Assembly: GCA_026120185.1 (NCBI GenBank)
Contig: JANUWF010001059.1
Span: 169,001-233,000 of the forward strand
Direction: 5' to 3'
Length of the DNA: 64,000 nucleotides
Source: Voacanga thouarsii
Lineage: Eukaryota; Streptophyta; Magnoliopsida; Gentianales; Apocynaceae
Positions 33,781 to 44,924 of the stretch are shown here, piece by piece; within the stretch, counting starts at the first letter, position 1, and the number at the start of each line of letters is the position of its first letter. The notes beneath the pieces were generated by a model that saw only the letters and a program-made list of their open reading frames with translations, made no database searches and was not told the DNA's origin. Made by a program: the position numbers and the translations under genes.

Positions 33781-34742
33781 GAAAGATAGAGTTGAATTCC
33801 TGGTTTGAAGGCTAGAAGAAACAACATGGTTTTTGGACTGTTATGCTGCGAATTCTACCCAGAATTTTTTTCTGGTTTACACAGCTTTGTGCAGTCCGAA
33901 CTTTTGCCAAAGTTTTCAGTCTTCAAGCTGAGTAAATTGGCTATTTTTCTGGTAGTATTTGAGTGAGAAATGTGGCTGATGATTTTGAAAGTTGGATTGA
34001 CCAAGAAGCTGGAAAAATTTTCCAAATTACCACATGAAGAAGATGAACACTTATAGGGTAGAGTTTGAAGGTTCAACCATGGAGATTAATTCTCTTGGGA
34101 ACCTTCCATAACCCCTTCCCCATTTTCAGTCAGTATGCTATCCTCATATAGATATTTTCGAAACTCCAAGATCAAAGTGTCTCGCTAGAATTTTTTGGAA
34201 ATAAAAATGGCTTGGATAAATTGAGCAACTTAATTGATAAAGAATTAAGGTAAGCTAAAGAGCAAAAAGGGTATGAATTCCTTTAGAGTTTTAGTAGGGT
34301 ACAAGAGTAGGATTAGGACATTCCTTTCATGTCTCCCTTAGGACAACACTCCTACTCATTCTTATGGCCTACAAGGGACGAAAATATCCACCTATCTAAA
34401 ATAAAATAAACATGCCAAAACTTAAATGATGGGATTTGAACTCAAGACCTTAGAAATAAATTCCAAAGCTCTAACCACTAAACCACAACAACTCTTGCTC
34501 TTATTTTCTCTCCTAAATGTTCTTCTTATTCAATCCCCAAGCTATCTCTCTATTTCCACTTCAAGCAAAATTACAATTTTGCCCTTCCTACTCAATAAGC
34601 ACAATTAAGCCTTCTAGACTATAAATCACTATTCCAAAACACATAAAATCATTCAAAAATATATTTATGCGTGTAAAAAAATATGATATGCATCTCGACC
34701 CCCTTACTCTAGGGTTGGTTTAAGATGGGGTTTTACAGTATG

Positions 34743-36197
34743 AGTTGGTAATTTGACAAAGTTGGAAGCGTATGCTTTGATATATTATAGTTGAGGTTCT
34801 TTAGAAGGACCAATATACTTGCATGTTAGGTATGTAACTAGTTAGTCAAGACAGACCTATATAAGATAGTGTCTACACTGTATCACCCTTTGTGGTTGTC
34901 CGAATGATCTAATTATCCAGAGCCCTGGGGAACATGACTTGGATATTGACTTTAGGGTAGCTCCCTTGGAAAGCGAAAATATTCCAAGAAGTCGTTGATT
35001 ATTGGACTAGAAGCCTAAGGATGGTAGATGTCTTTTAGAGAGGTGTTAGTACACTCTTTCCTCTCTAAAATCACAGCGATGTGTAGAGGGATATTCTAGT
35101 CATTTCACCTATAGGTCGAAGACATAGCTAACACAACAATGTCCTTGGGGTCAATATTACCTTATGGTGATATTAGAAAATATTTAAAATGCAAAATACA
35201 TCGATTTTATAACAAGGGTATTTTGGTCATTTTAGTAGCTAAGGCGATGTATCTTTTTGGTTCTTAGAATAGCCCGCAAGTCCTAATTATTTTAGGTCGA
35301 GGAAATGGTCAAAATAAAAAAGGAATTTTATTTTATTTAGGAAGTCTAAATTTTTTTTTTCGGACTAGAATAAAATAATGGAATGAGAGAAATTAATTTT
35401 ATTATTTAGTTTAATTAATTAATTAATTATTTAGGCCCTAAGCCTAGATTGAATAATTAAAAATTAACTTGGGCTTAAACTAGTTAATAAAAGGCTTAAA
35501 TAATTAATTAGTTCATATGGGCTTATTATTTATTTATTGGGTTATTTTAATAGGCCCAAAAAATAAATAATTAATGGTTATTATTTTTGGGCTCATTAGG
35601 TCTAAGGAAAATAATAAGCTAATTTTGGCCCAATGGCCTGGACTAAAGGATTATTTTGATTCACGGAACAGAAGAGTTAAGTATTAGCCAAACTTCTTTT
35701 GCTGATAGCCTCCAGGAGTTTTGAAATATTAAAACTCCAATGTTTTGGTTATCTGATCTTGTGAATAGTCATTGGTTTTGCTTCTTCACAGTAGACACAC
35801 GAAAAACACAGAGAGGTTTTTTTTTTGGCAAGCTCTCTTTTCTCTCGTTCATCTTTTTCTTTGTGTAACCTTCTTGATTTTGCTAAATCAATAGCAAAGG
35901 CTCAAGAAGAGTTTCTTCTCGTCTAACATGTTTTACCAACTAGATTGGGCAGTGGAATATTTTGAAAAACAAAGGGCTTCGTCTTTATGCCATGGAAAAG
36001 TAAGAGATTGGCGGGTCATCAATTGGAACTTTTAACGATTGAGGGAGACGTGACTGTCATTCCATCATCTTCCTTGTGCCCAAACAAAGCAACGTCCATA
36101 AGATGTATTCATTTTTTTTGCCTTTCGCTGCTGTGTATTGTTAATCTTGTGTTTTATTTACTGTGTGCATGGCTTCTATTTTGATTTTAGAGCACCA
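34743..36197 (+). repeat. Copia-1 3' LTR, second part
   Basis: Resumes after the GTATG duplication, matches 7765-7899 and then 12267-13582, and ends GAGCACCA at 36197. There are T-rich runs but no coding sequence. The following ACTAG (36198-36202) is the right target-site duplication. Confidence 0.87.
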
Positions 36198-36202
36198 ACT
36201 AG

Positions 36203-36272
36203 ATCCTCTACCACTCGTAGGGCCACACATAAAAGGCCCATCTCTTGTCACAACTGCAGATCTTCTAGTCAT
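36203..36272 (-). pseudogene. Start of the C-minus acidic leader ORF, separated by copia-1
   Basis: On the minus strand an ATG (36270-36272) begins MTRRSAVVTRDGPFMCGP, nearly identical to the C-plus start MTRRSAAVTRDWPFMCGP at 57087. The frame runs to the copia-1 insertion point and its continuation is at 7322 downward. As in the other copies, TATAG-G precedes the ATG. Confidence 0.85.
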
Positions 36273-36409
36273 CCTATAAATAAAACATAGAAAAGTTAGA
36301 TCTAAATCTCAATTCCCTGTGTTCAGGTACTATTCAATAAATCTCAATTCCTAAGTTTTAGGTACTATTCAATAAAGTTAACTGCCTGAACCTAATCTAT
36401 GACACCACT
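36273..36409 (-). other. C-minus leader with primer-binding site
   Basis: About 137 bases between the leader ORF and the 5' LTR. TGGTGTCATAGA (about 36396-36407 on minus) is a decayed TGGTATCAGAGC. An imperfect duplication of 'GTTCAGGTACTATTCAATAA' (about 36322 and 36359) lies inside; one unit reads TTTTAGG in place of GTTCAGG. Confidence 0.7.
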
Positions 36410-39400
36410 TGTAACACCTCACTACCTACGTATCCAAAAAGGGCGGATGTCGCCCCGTCCAAAGGACTTAGGATCTTTATAATGAGGTACAAATAAAAAA
36501 GTAAATAAAACAAAACGATAATTTTATTACATCCAAAAAATAAAATTATACTAGTTAGAAATCTAAAACTAACAATCAACTCTCCAAAGAAATACAAAGC
36601 TAAAATATAATAAAATAAAATTACAGCTCTTATTCATCTACCCTGCTGAATAGAAGCACACTCCTGAAATCATGATATAAAACAGTGTGAGATTGGCATA
36701 TCAGTAAGTTGTGTGCGAATGTCACATTAAATATTTCATGCATGCAGGTTTATCAAAACTGCAAAATATGGTTGTAAGTCAACTTTTGTCAATAAACAGT
36801 CATTGAGTGAAACAATGTAGTTCATATTCAAAACAGTTCTCAATAGCCATTCTTTTATCAATACCATAGATTCAAAAGTAGGGATTAGTAATGATTCAAT
36901 AATAATATCAAGTCCATATCATGATTACCATCATGATAGTGTCCTAATGTAACCGTTGGGAAGTGAGTGATCCGCCCACTAAGGTGAGATACTCCACCAT
37001 CTCTACACCCAACACACTGGTTGTCTAATCCAGAAAAATAAAGCCCATATGGACCAACATGCTAGCTCGGACTGGCCTGACTAAGTAGTATTGTCATCTC
37101 TTTAAGCAGAGTTCCTCTTCTGGAGGTGGCCTCTAGCCAGAAGACTCACTCGAACTCTCCAAGTGCAGTGCCATTAGCCTACCTCCACTGACCATTTAGG
37201 TGCAAAATCATTTTTCTTGTTTTCACAATCATTGATTACCTTGTCTTTGCAAAACATGGTTTTCACATCAAGCTTTTCAAAACGTTTTAGTTAGAAAGGA
37301 AAAGAAACCGTTTTCAGTTAAAAGGTGAGATTTAACAAAATTATTTAGAGATTAAAATATCCACGTTCTCAATCCAAGTATCAAAATATCACAATAACAT
37401 TTCATCATATTTAAACCATTATTTTTCAATCATAACATTAACGCCATTTCAATATCATTGTACAACAGACTTGCAAACATGTACTATTTAAAAAAAATAG
37501 TTATGCAGGGACTTACTTGAATATTCTCAGCAGTCAACCAAAGCAATGCTTGTCCTCTCTTACACTTTCTTCCTTGTCTAGTATTAATGATTCTATAATT
37601 AGAATCTAAATATTACTCCACTATCTTTTCATGAATCATGAATCCCTATGATCATATTAATCATCTAATTCATCCATAGCCTCTAGATGAATTAATTTAT
37701 TAAATCACCTCTATAGCTTTCCATGGTCATGCATCTCATCATTATGCATGCTTATAATCAAATCAACTCATCTGTATAATGACTTCCAATATTTGTCTAC
37801 TATTAATCATATATAATGACTAAATTTATTTCCAAAGATCTCATCTTTAATCAATATGCATTAAATCTAGGTCATCATAGCAATATATAACCATGTTTTA
37901 CTCCATATATGCCTAGTTCATAGTATTGCACAATCAAACCTATCAATCTCATCTGATCATGCTAACTTCATACATAATAATGCTATCATATATTCAACCC
38001 TAATTTAAATTAGTAGAGTTAAGCCTCAAATACATTTTTGATGGCACAACAAGAGAAAAGTTGGCGCATTTGGTACTTAATTAAGTTTACTTTGGAAAGA
38101 AGAGTTGATTGGTAGCTCCTGGACCTTTTGTTTGAAAATCTCCAACAATAGGGGAGAAGAATTAGCCCCTTGATGAACAAGATTTAGGAGAAAAGGAGGA
38201 GTAGAATCAAAATAGAGTGGATGAAGATTGAAGAGGTGCTTACCTTATTCTTGGATCTTGATTTTGGTGGGAGATTGGTGTTGTAATGGCCGAAATATTG
38301 GAGAGGGTTGGCGGCTGGAATTTCATGTAGTACGAAGCATTTATGGTTTGATTGAAGGTTGGTTAGATGAAATAAATAGGTTAGGGTTTGGTGTTTTAGT
38401 GTTTGGAGGAATTGCACTTTGTTGTGGATTCTTGATCAGAATAGAGAAAAAATGACAGTTTTTGGTTCTTTGGTTGTAGCCAAATTTGATAAGGTTTTGG
38501 AAGGTTTTTGTGGCTGTTTTTTGGTTGCTATTGTGGCCTAAAATAAGAGAGAAAAAGAGGAAAATAGAGGCTGCCTTTTGGGTCTTGTATTGGCCGAAAA
38601 TTCGAGAAGAAAAATGATAGGGGCTGGAATTTTCGTGTGTGTGTGTGTGATTATGGTGGCCAAAATTAGGGTGAAAGAAGAGGAGAAAATCTGGTTGTTT
38701 AATTAGCTAAAAGAACTTTTATTGGTTAGAATTACTTAGGGTAGATTTCTCCTATATTTTAGAGAGTTTGAGTGGAACTAAATGTTCTATAAGGTGGCGG
38801 CTAGGGTTCTTGTTTTTCCAGAAATTTTAAGCCAAGAAAGTAGGTTATTAATTCAAGAAATAATTTAGTTAATACAGATTTTTTTTCCGACAAAAATAAT
38901 TAAGGGATAATCGTATTTAGAGGTAAAATTGGTTTTCATGTGATAAAGCTGAATTTTTCTTTAATCCTAACTCCTAATTTTTGAAATAGCTTAATAGTAG
39001 GAAATATTTAATTCAATTAAAATTTTAACATTATATCTTTATTTCCAATTAAAACTCTTTAGAGAAAATTAATTTGGAGAGACTTTTCTCTATTAAAAAT
39101 AATAGCTATAGCTTGCAAGATAAAGGCTTCTTTATTTTTTTTCCCTTAATAAATCCTTTGGATAATAACTTTAGAAAATTCCAGTTGCTGGAATATTTCA
39201 AATTCCTAAAAATTTAGAATAAAATATTAACTAGAATATAATAGGAATTTAATCTACTTTAATTCATTCTTAGTGAAAACCTAAAACAATCACATTCCTA
39301 TATTTTAGGAAGGGGGAAATTGAGGTGGTGGTTACCCTATTGAATTCGGCCAAGGGGAAAATAAATAGGAGAAAAAGTGTTTAATTAGAAATAAGAAGGA

Positions 39401-39747
39401 AAAGGTTTGCAAGAGTTGGAATTTGAACTCAAGTCACCAAAGAATACATACCAGACTTTAACCATTATTCCACAATAATCCTTGTATAAATATTCTTCAA
39501 ATAAATTCTCATAAATCTAATTCAACTCACTACATTGTTTTTCCATTAAATTCTACTCCATAAGAACAATAGCTCTACCTCCTCGTATAACACAACTATA
39601 TGCAAATGAATTACTCCATGAAATATCAAACACATAAATCACATATGCTTTATAAAAATAGTTCAAAATTTTCAAATATAATATAAAATGCTATGCTATG
39701 CATGACTTTCCCCGTGAACTAATGGTGGTTTGGATCGAAGTATTACA
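36410..39747 (-). repeat. 5' LTR of C-minus (about 3.34 kb)
   Basis: Starts TGTAACACCTC beside the PBS and ends ...GAAGTATTACA at 39747. It contains the shared cassette as GATACTCCACCATCTCTACACCC (about 36988-37010, reverse orientation), split here only by one base change from C-plus. It has no (GA)n run and no copy of the AAGGCTGG hairpin that I could find. Open frames inside are short and unsupported. The far 3' LTR of this element is lost at the 4480 junction. Confidence 0.8.
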
Positions 39748-40202
39748 ATTATAACTATTAGTCAGATCATGATAAGGCTAATCAAATGATGTGGGCTACC
39801 TTATCAATTATAATGGCGTAGTCATCATAAATAGAATAGCGTAGAAACTTATAGATTCGTATGGAAATAAATAGAATACTTTAAAAACTTATAGAACATA
39901 GTGGAAGTTTGTGGAATATTATGGAAAATATAAACTACAATTGACTAATAGATAAATATCTAAACTTCATAAAAGTTGTGGGCTCCAAATAAAAAAAATA
40001 TTTGAAAACTTTCTTAAAGGTTGCTGGCCCCAATAATTACTTAGCAAAATTCAATTTGTCTTCCTATTATAGGATAGGTTAAGTAGCAAATTTGAATGTC
40101 TATTATTTATATAATATATAATATATAATATTTCTTTATCAAATATAATATATCAAATATCAATATATATATATATATATGAAATTTATATTTTTTTTAT
40201 CA

Positions 40203-40234
<32 letters not shown>

Positions 40235-40405
40235 GTATTTTGCCTAAAATATTCATTTCATAAATAATGACTTTTTGAAATCAAAGAAAATAACTTTATA
40301 AAATTCATGAAAATTCACATATGATATTCAAAAGCTCACAATGGTAGTAAAAATCGTGTATCTTAAGACTATTCAGGACAGGATGTTACAATCTCCCCCT
40401 CCTTA
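39748..40405 (-). repeat. End of another gypsy LTR with polypurine tract
   Basis: AT-rich sequence ending GGATGTTACA at 40390. It is followed by TCTCCCCCTCCTTAAAG and then TTTCGTTCTTGAAATT, the same layout as the LTR end plus polypurine tract of elements A (22800-22845) and A' (49245-49285). TA-rich runs lie at about 40160-40180 and 40208-40234. It is therefore the LTR edge of a further minus-strand gypsy element, next to which C-minus lies. Confidence 0.6.
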
Positions 40406-42120
40406 AAGAAATTTCGTTCTTGAAATTAAAAAATGCCTTTAACACCTCTAATATCATTAATCTAAAATTTCATCCGAACGACTAACTGATAATATCTTCA
40501 AAACCACGAACTTACGATATCAAACTTAAAATAGTCACAATATCAATATCTTCTAAAACCATACACCTAACTCTCTTATATGAGTTGTACTCCTAAAATC
40601 ATTCACTAATGTTTAGTGTGTGAATTGAGAAAACAACATTTATTTAAAACCTTATTTGATAAAACCATTTAGTGAACAAAATAACAATGTTTGCAACCCA
40701 AATAATCTCAAGTTTTCTTAGTACATTCAACATTTAACATATGACTTGCAAACAAGAGTTTTATTTAATAAAACATTATTGCAATGACTTACTTGGTGTA
40801 TCTCTGATAGATAAGCAAAAATCAACCACTTGATCCTTCACTTCAAAAACTTCATTTATCTAGAATCACAAAATTTCCATAATCAAAATTCACATCATCA
40901 CATAGCATAATCATATAAAAGATATTTTTGCTTTACTTCTTAATTCTGACAGACAAAGATTTAGTTCTAGGACCTCAACTCATATATGTATTCATATGCC
41001 AAAATAAACCATATAGTATTCTTATTCCAACCTAAGTTGATCATATAAACAAGATCTTCAATATCCATACCTTAAAGACAAGTGACCAGAAATCAATAAA
41101 GCTTTCATGTTCAATATTCATGCTTCAAGTTCTAGCAAGAGAATAAGTAAGATCCATATCTTCAATATGCATACAACCTCATATGTTACTGTTCAATCTT
41201 AGACATAAACTCACTCATCATTTATGACATAATCTCATCATTCAAATCTTCTGATTTAGTAGTATTTTATTAGATCTCATCTTATATTCATTAGATTCCT
41301 CAATAAAAAATCTAAAAGCTAGAGAATTGGTATTTGGCTTACCTCAGAAGATCATGTGGTGTAAAAACCCTTACAAAGAAGGAAGCTATCTGCCACCACC
41401 AAAGGAGGTAGATCAATAATGCCTTCCTAAACTAGAGAGTTTGTTCAATTATAGAGAAGAAAAAGGGAAATTAGCCTTATGATTCAACCAAGAAGAAAAG
41501 AAAAAAAAATGAGAATAGAAAAGTAAAGATGAAGAGCACAAGAGAAAATCAGATTACCTTGGGATAGGGTGTTTTGTTTGCTTATATGAAAAGATGACCA
41601 AAGGAAGTAGGTCGAAAGAGAGAGTTTGCATGACTGTTGATGGTGCAACAATAAATAACCAAGTGTTTCGTTTGTTAATATTCTTTTAGTATTTTGGTCT
41701 ACATATGAGAGTGTTTATGTGTTTGAGGTCGAGAGGTAGGATTGTGTGTGTGGTTCTATTTTCTTTGGTCAGTGTGTGCTTGTCTAAAGTTTGCAATATA
41801 TGTGTGATCTTGCTTTGTTTTGAGTGTTTGGGGAGTATTGTGGGCAAAAATATGCTGGTTGTCGTCGAATGGTGTTTGGTTGATTAGAAGTTCAGATAGA
41901 TTGCAACTCTATCTAGAAAAGATGAGATGAACAATTTGAGTGTTTGAAGGAATGGAGAATTCCTTCTTGATATGATCCTGGGAAGCTCTAAAAATGTGGA
42001 TTAAGCTCAAGAACAAGAACTCTAACAAACTCACACACAAGAACACCAAAATGCAAAGAAATTAACATTCTTGTGATAATATGAATCTATCATACTTCAA
42101 AAACACCTTAACACTCTAAT
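40406..42120. other. AT-rich decayed repeat, no gene seen
   Basis: No supported coding sequence. Phrases such as 'GCAATGACTTACTTG' (about 40782) and 'TTGGCTTACCTCAGAAG' (about 41333) resemble positions in the C-minus LTR (about 37505 and 38238), so much of it may be old LTR sequence. The 60-residue frame at 41705-41887 has no recognisable domain. 41890-42120 is unassigned. Confidence 0.5.
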
Positions 42121-42510
42121 CTAACTTGAGATTAGAACACTAAGGTAGGCAAACTCTATATGTAGAAGACATTCTTCCCAATCCTTCAAGTTCCTTTTAA
42201 TTATTCTCTGTAGTAGTTGCGTAAGGGTCTGGTTGACAACCTTTGTTTGTCCATTCGTTTGTGGGTGACAAGCTGTATAAAACAACAAGTTTATTCCAAG
42301 TTTTGCCCAAAATATTCTCAAAAAATGACTTAAAAGTTTAGTATCCCTAGCCGATACTATGCTCCAGGGTAACCCGTGCAATCGTACCACTTCCTTAAAG
42401 AATAAACCTGCAATGTGAGTAGCATCATTAGTTTTTGCACAAGAAATAAAAGTGGCTTTTGTTTGGACGTTAACAAAGTAGAAGGACTTCAAGACAAGCA
42501 TAACAAACAA
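42121..42510 (-). pseudogene. pol: Integrase core fragment of gypsy lineage E
   Basis: A clean frame of 129 codons. It contains [24 protein letters not shown], then the core region around [17 protein letters not shown], and ends [15 protein letters not shown]. These are classic gypsy integrase landmarks, but the first acidic region reads SARD where SDRD is usual. It differs clearly from the A-family integrase (23617-23925), so it is a second gypsy lineage; naming the clade would be a guess. No RT or zinc finger adjoins it, so it is an isolated fragment. Confidence 0.8.
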
Positions 42511-43439
42511 GAAAAGGGCATAAGGAGATCAAGAAAAACTACAAAGTAACACATTTTTTCACAAATAAAGAACCCTAAAAGAACTAGCTTTTAGAACTCC
42601 AAATTTAGTAGATAAGGTCTACCACAACAACACCTTAGAACCCTTGACTTAGCAAGAAACCAAGGACTAAAAGGATAGGGAATTGTGGGCATTTAGATAA
42701 GAAACAACAAGAACCCTAATTGACATACAATAACAACCCTTGTTGATTTCCTAGTTGAATTATCCTTAGAGTTTATAGACACTTACTCAAGGATGGACTA
42801 AGCCCTTTGGTTGGACTTAGATTGAAGTTGAACAAGCAATCTCTTCATGCTTCAAGACTTTAAGATGAATCTTCATTCATGTTAAAAATGGTAATATGTT
42901 GTTCTTATTCTTACAATACAAAGCATTATATAAAGGTGTTTTGTTTCTGAACTAAATATTTTTACATATTAGAAAATGACCCAAAAATAGCTAAAAATGT
43001 CAAGGGTTCGGGTTCCAGAATAGGTCTAGTGCTGGGTAGGCCCCCTAAGAGTGGTGCCGGGTCTAATTTGGAGGAACAATACTCCAATCAAAAAAAGAAA
43101 AATGGGACTTTACTAGTCCCTAACTGGCACCAGGTCAGGCTGTTAGGGCTGGCACCGGGTCTAATCTGCTAGAACAATGTGTGCGCCAAAAAATTAAGGA
43201 ATTTTGCATATCACAGCCTGCTCAGGGTCCGTTCTGTAGGCGACGTTTTTGCGTGAACTACCTCCGGTTGATGTCCTCGTACACCATATGCTATCCTATT
43301 TGAATTGAGCTTGTAGTTAAACTTGAAGGTTGTGGTGGAATTGTTTGGCATGGGCTTCCTTTAATGGACTAGGCAAGCTCAGTTTTTTTTTCAGATTTGT
43401 CCTCTCTCCTTTCTTGAGCTTGGTCCCCGTGGTCAGGTT
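42511..43439. other. Non-coding stretch with CACCGGGTC-type repeats
   Basis: 42511-42990 is AT-rich without a gene. 43000-43240 is more GC-rich and repeats a motif: GTGCCGGGTCTAAT..GGAACAAT at 43053-43080 and GGCACCGGGTCTAAT..GAACAAT at about 43151-43177. GGCACCAGGTC lies near 43125 and another GGCACCGGGTCC near 43712. The origin is unknown. Confidence 0.55.
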
Positions 43440-43690
43440 GATTCCTATGATTTTCCCCTTCTTAGAATAGAGTCGTTGTTGAATCATAAGCTACATCACA
43501 ATAAAAGTAGCACTTATATTGTACTTACCTGATAGATCAATCTTGTAGGCGTTATCTCTATATCACTCAAGAACTTGAAATGGACCATTGCCTCTTAGTT
43601 CGAGTTTTGATTTTCGTTGGGTGGGAAATCTCTCCTTGCACAAATGCATCTAAACCCGATATCCTAGTTCGAATATCACCAGAATAGGGC
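43440..43690 (-). pseudogene. pol: Integrase C-terminal fragment of lineage E
   Basis: On the minus strand: HLCKERFPTQRKSKLELRGNG, then PFQVLE, a stop, and YRDNAYKIDLSGKYNISATF, ending at a second stop near 43495. This is the C-terminal integrase domain familiar from one group of plant gypsy elements. It lies upstream, in element orientation, of the integrase core at 42121-42510. The two therefore cannot belong to one colinear element. Confidence 0.75.
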
Positions 43691-44465
43691 CGGGGCCAGC
43701 TCGAGCACACGGAGTAGGCACCGGGTCCATCATTTTGGGCCGGTATCAGGTTTGCTTTGGGCAGGCTCCCCTATTTTGTTGCACTCCAATCCCTACTCAT
43801 TTGACCTCCATCCCATTTTCATGTGTTTTCTTGATCTTCTAAATGAAATGTTGGTCGTTCTAAGCTCTTCTTGTTACTCATTTGGACATCAATCATTGTT
43901 TCAATGTTGGATTGGTTCTCCACAAGAATTGTTTTCTTTTTGTGTCCCATTTACAGCTCCCTTCACTACCCATCTATTGACAAACTTTTTAGCTCTTGGC
44001 ATGTATGCTTGCATGGCTTGAAAAACCTCCTAAAACTTCTTGATTATTAAATGTTCCTATGGAGGTTTGAAGCAAGTCTTGACTTTCCATCCCCTTCTTT
44101 AGATGGGCCTTGTTATGTGGATAGATTCCTATTATTTTCTCCTTATTTGAGATGATTCATCCTCGAATCGATATGCCTTTTTGCTTACGGATTTCCCTGG
44201 ATAAGACTTCAAATAAGAGTTTATGTGTAAAAGTAAAATTTTAGGCTTTTACTCCACAACTCCTACCTTTTTCCCTCTCTTCTCAACCCAAATTTTCACT
44301 CTCACCTTACTTAAATCTTTTTCTTCCCTCTTGTTATTTTCACCTCTTCAAACCCAAGTTGGCACTCTTGTTTTACCTCCTTACTCCCTCATGTATTCTC
44401 TCTCCACCCTTGTTTTTGCTTGCATTTGGAGCTCTAACCTCTCTTTTCATTCTTCTATTCTTTTC
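43691..44465. other. Degraded gypsy E sequence, no intact gene
   Basis: The minus strand around 43985-44015 reads like a polyprotein-tail motif (MPRAKKFVNRW) and 44140-44190 like another decayed integrase end (RFEDESSQIRRK). Both are weak. Open frames on plus at 43752-44021 and 44223-44553 are low-complexity shadows. Confidence 0.4.
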
Positions 44466-44924
44466 TCATTTTCTCTCCTCTCTTGCTCTTGTTTTTCCCT
44501 CTCTCTCTTTTTGTTCTCTTCTCTTTTTATTTTCCACCCTTAAAATGTTTTGATCTTTTACAATCTCACTTAGGGACATAGGGCAGAGTATGAATTTCCT
44601 TCCATCCTTACACAAAAGGTAAGTGTTTTTTTCATGGTGAACTACCTCCCTCTCATATAGCCAAGGCCTTTCCAAAAATATATACCCAACATGCATGGGA
44701 AACACATCACACATTACCTCATCTTTATATCCCCCTATGACAATTGTAACCATGACTTGTTTGTTCACCTTTACTTCAGCACAATTGTTCAACCACTAAA
44801 CCTTATAAGCTTTAGGATGTTTCAAGGCCTCCATTCCCAATTCATCCACAATGTAGCACTAATAACATTTTTACAACTCCCTCAATCAATAATTAAGCTA
44901 CATGGTTTTTCTTTGATTTGATAC
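44466..44924 (-). pseudogene. pol: Protease fragment of gypsy lineage E
   Basis: On the minus strand from 44924: the LIID.GSCKNV active-site region (catalytic D then G-S, about 44890-44850), VNKQVMVTIVIGGYKDEVMCDVFPM (44770 to about 44700), HVGYIFLERPWLYEREVVHH, and a lysine/glutamate-rich tail. This is the retropepsin region typical of the lineage whose integrase lies at 42121-43690. It is cut at 44925 by the A' LTR and lacks RT on its other side. Confidence 0.75.

Larger units (their letters stand above)
32250..34737 (-). repeat. Tail of the B-like LTR that hosts element A
   Basis: Begins abruptly after the A LTR and aligns with the last 2.49 kb of the B solo LTR (about 9775-12261). Both read TTCTATTGCTAA/TCCTATTGCTAA at the start and CCCCCTTACTCTAGG near the end. 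It ends TTTTACA at 34737, followed by GTATG (34738-34742), matching the left duplication at 19650-19654. It contains (GA)n at 32770-32814 and the hairpin at 33762-33780. Confidence 0.85.
7323..36197 (+). mobile_element. Ty1/copia retrotransposon copia-1, with nested gypsy insertions
   Basis: A copia element with two interrupted LTRs, PBS, gag, protease, integrase, RT and RNase H in the copia order (integrase before RT). Removing the two gypsy insertions leaves about 9.4 kb. Net LTR sizes agree: about 1893 bp (5') and 1904 bp (3'). Aligned LTR segments differ by roughly 8-18 percent by eye, so it is old. The element inserted into the C-minus leader ORF and now carries B and A gypsy DNA. No reading frame is intact. 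Confidence 0.88.

Noticed and set aside
41705..41887. 60-codon frame rich in Cys and Val
   Set aside because: Short, no homologue recognised, and in decayed repeat sequence.
44223..44553. Plus-strand frames rich in Ser, Leu and Phe, membrane-like
   Set aside because: Antisense to the Lys/Glu-rich tail of the lineage E protease fragment and neighbouring low-complexity sequence.
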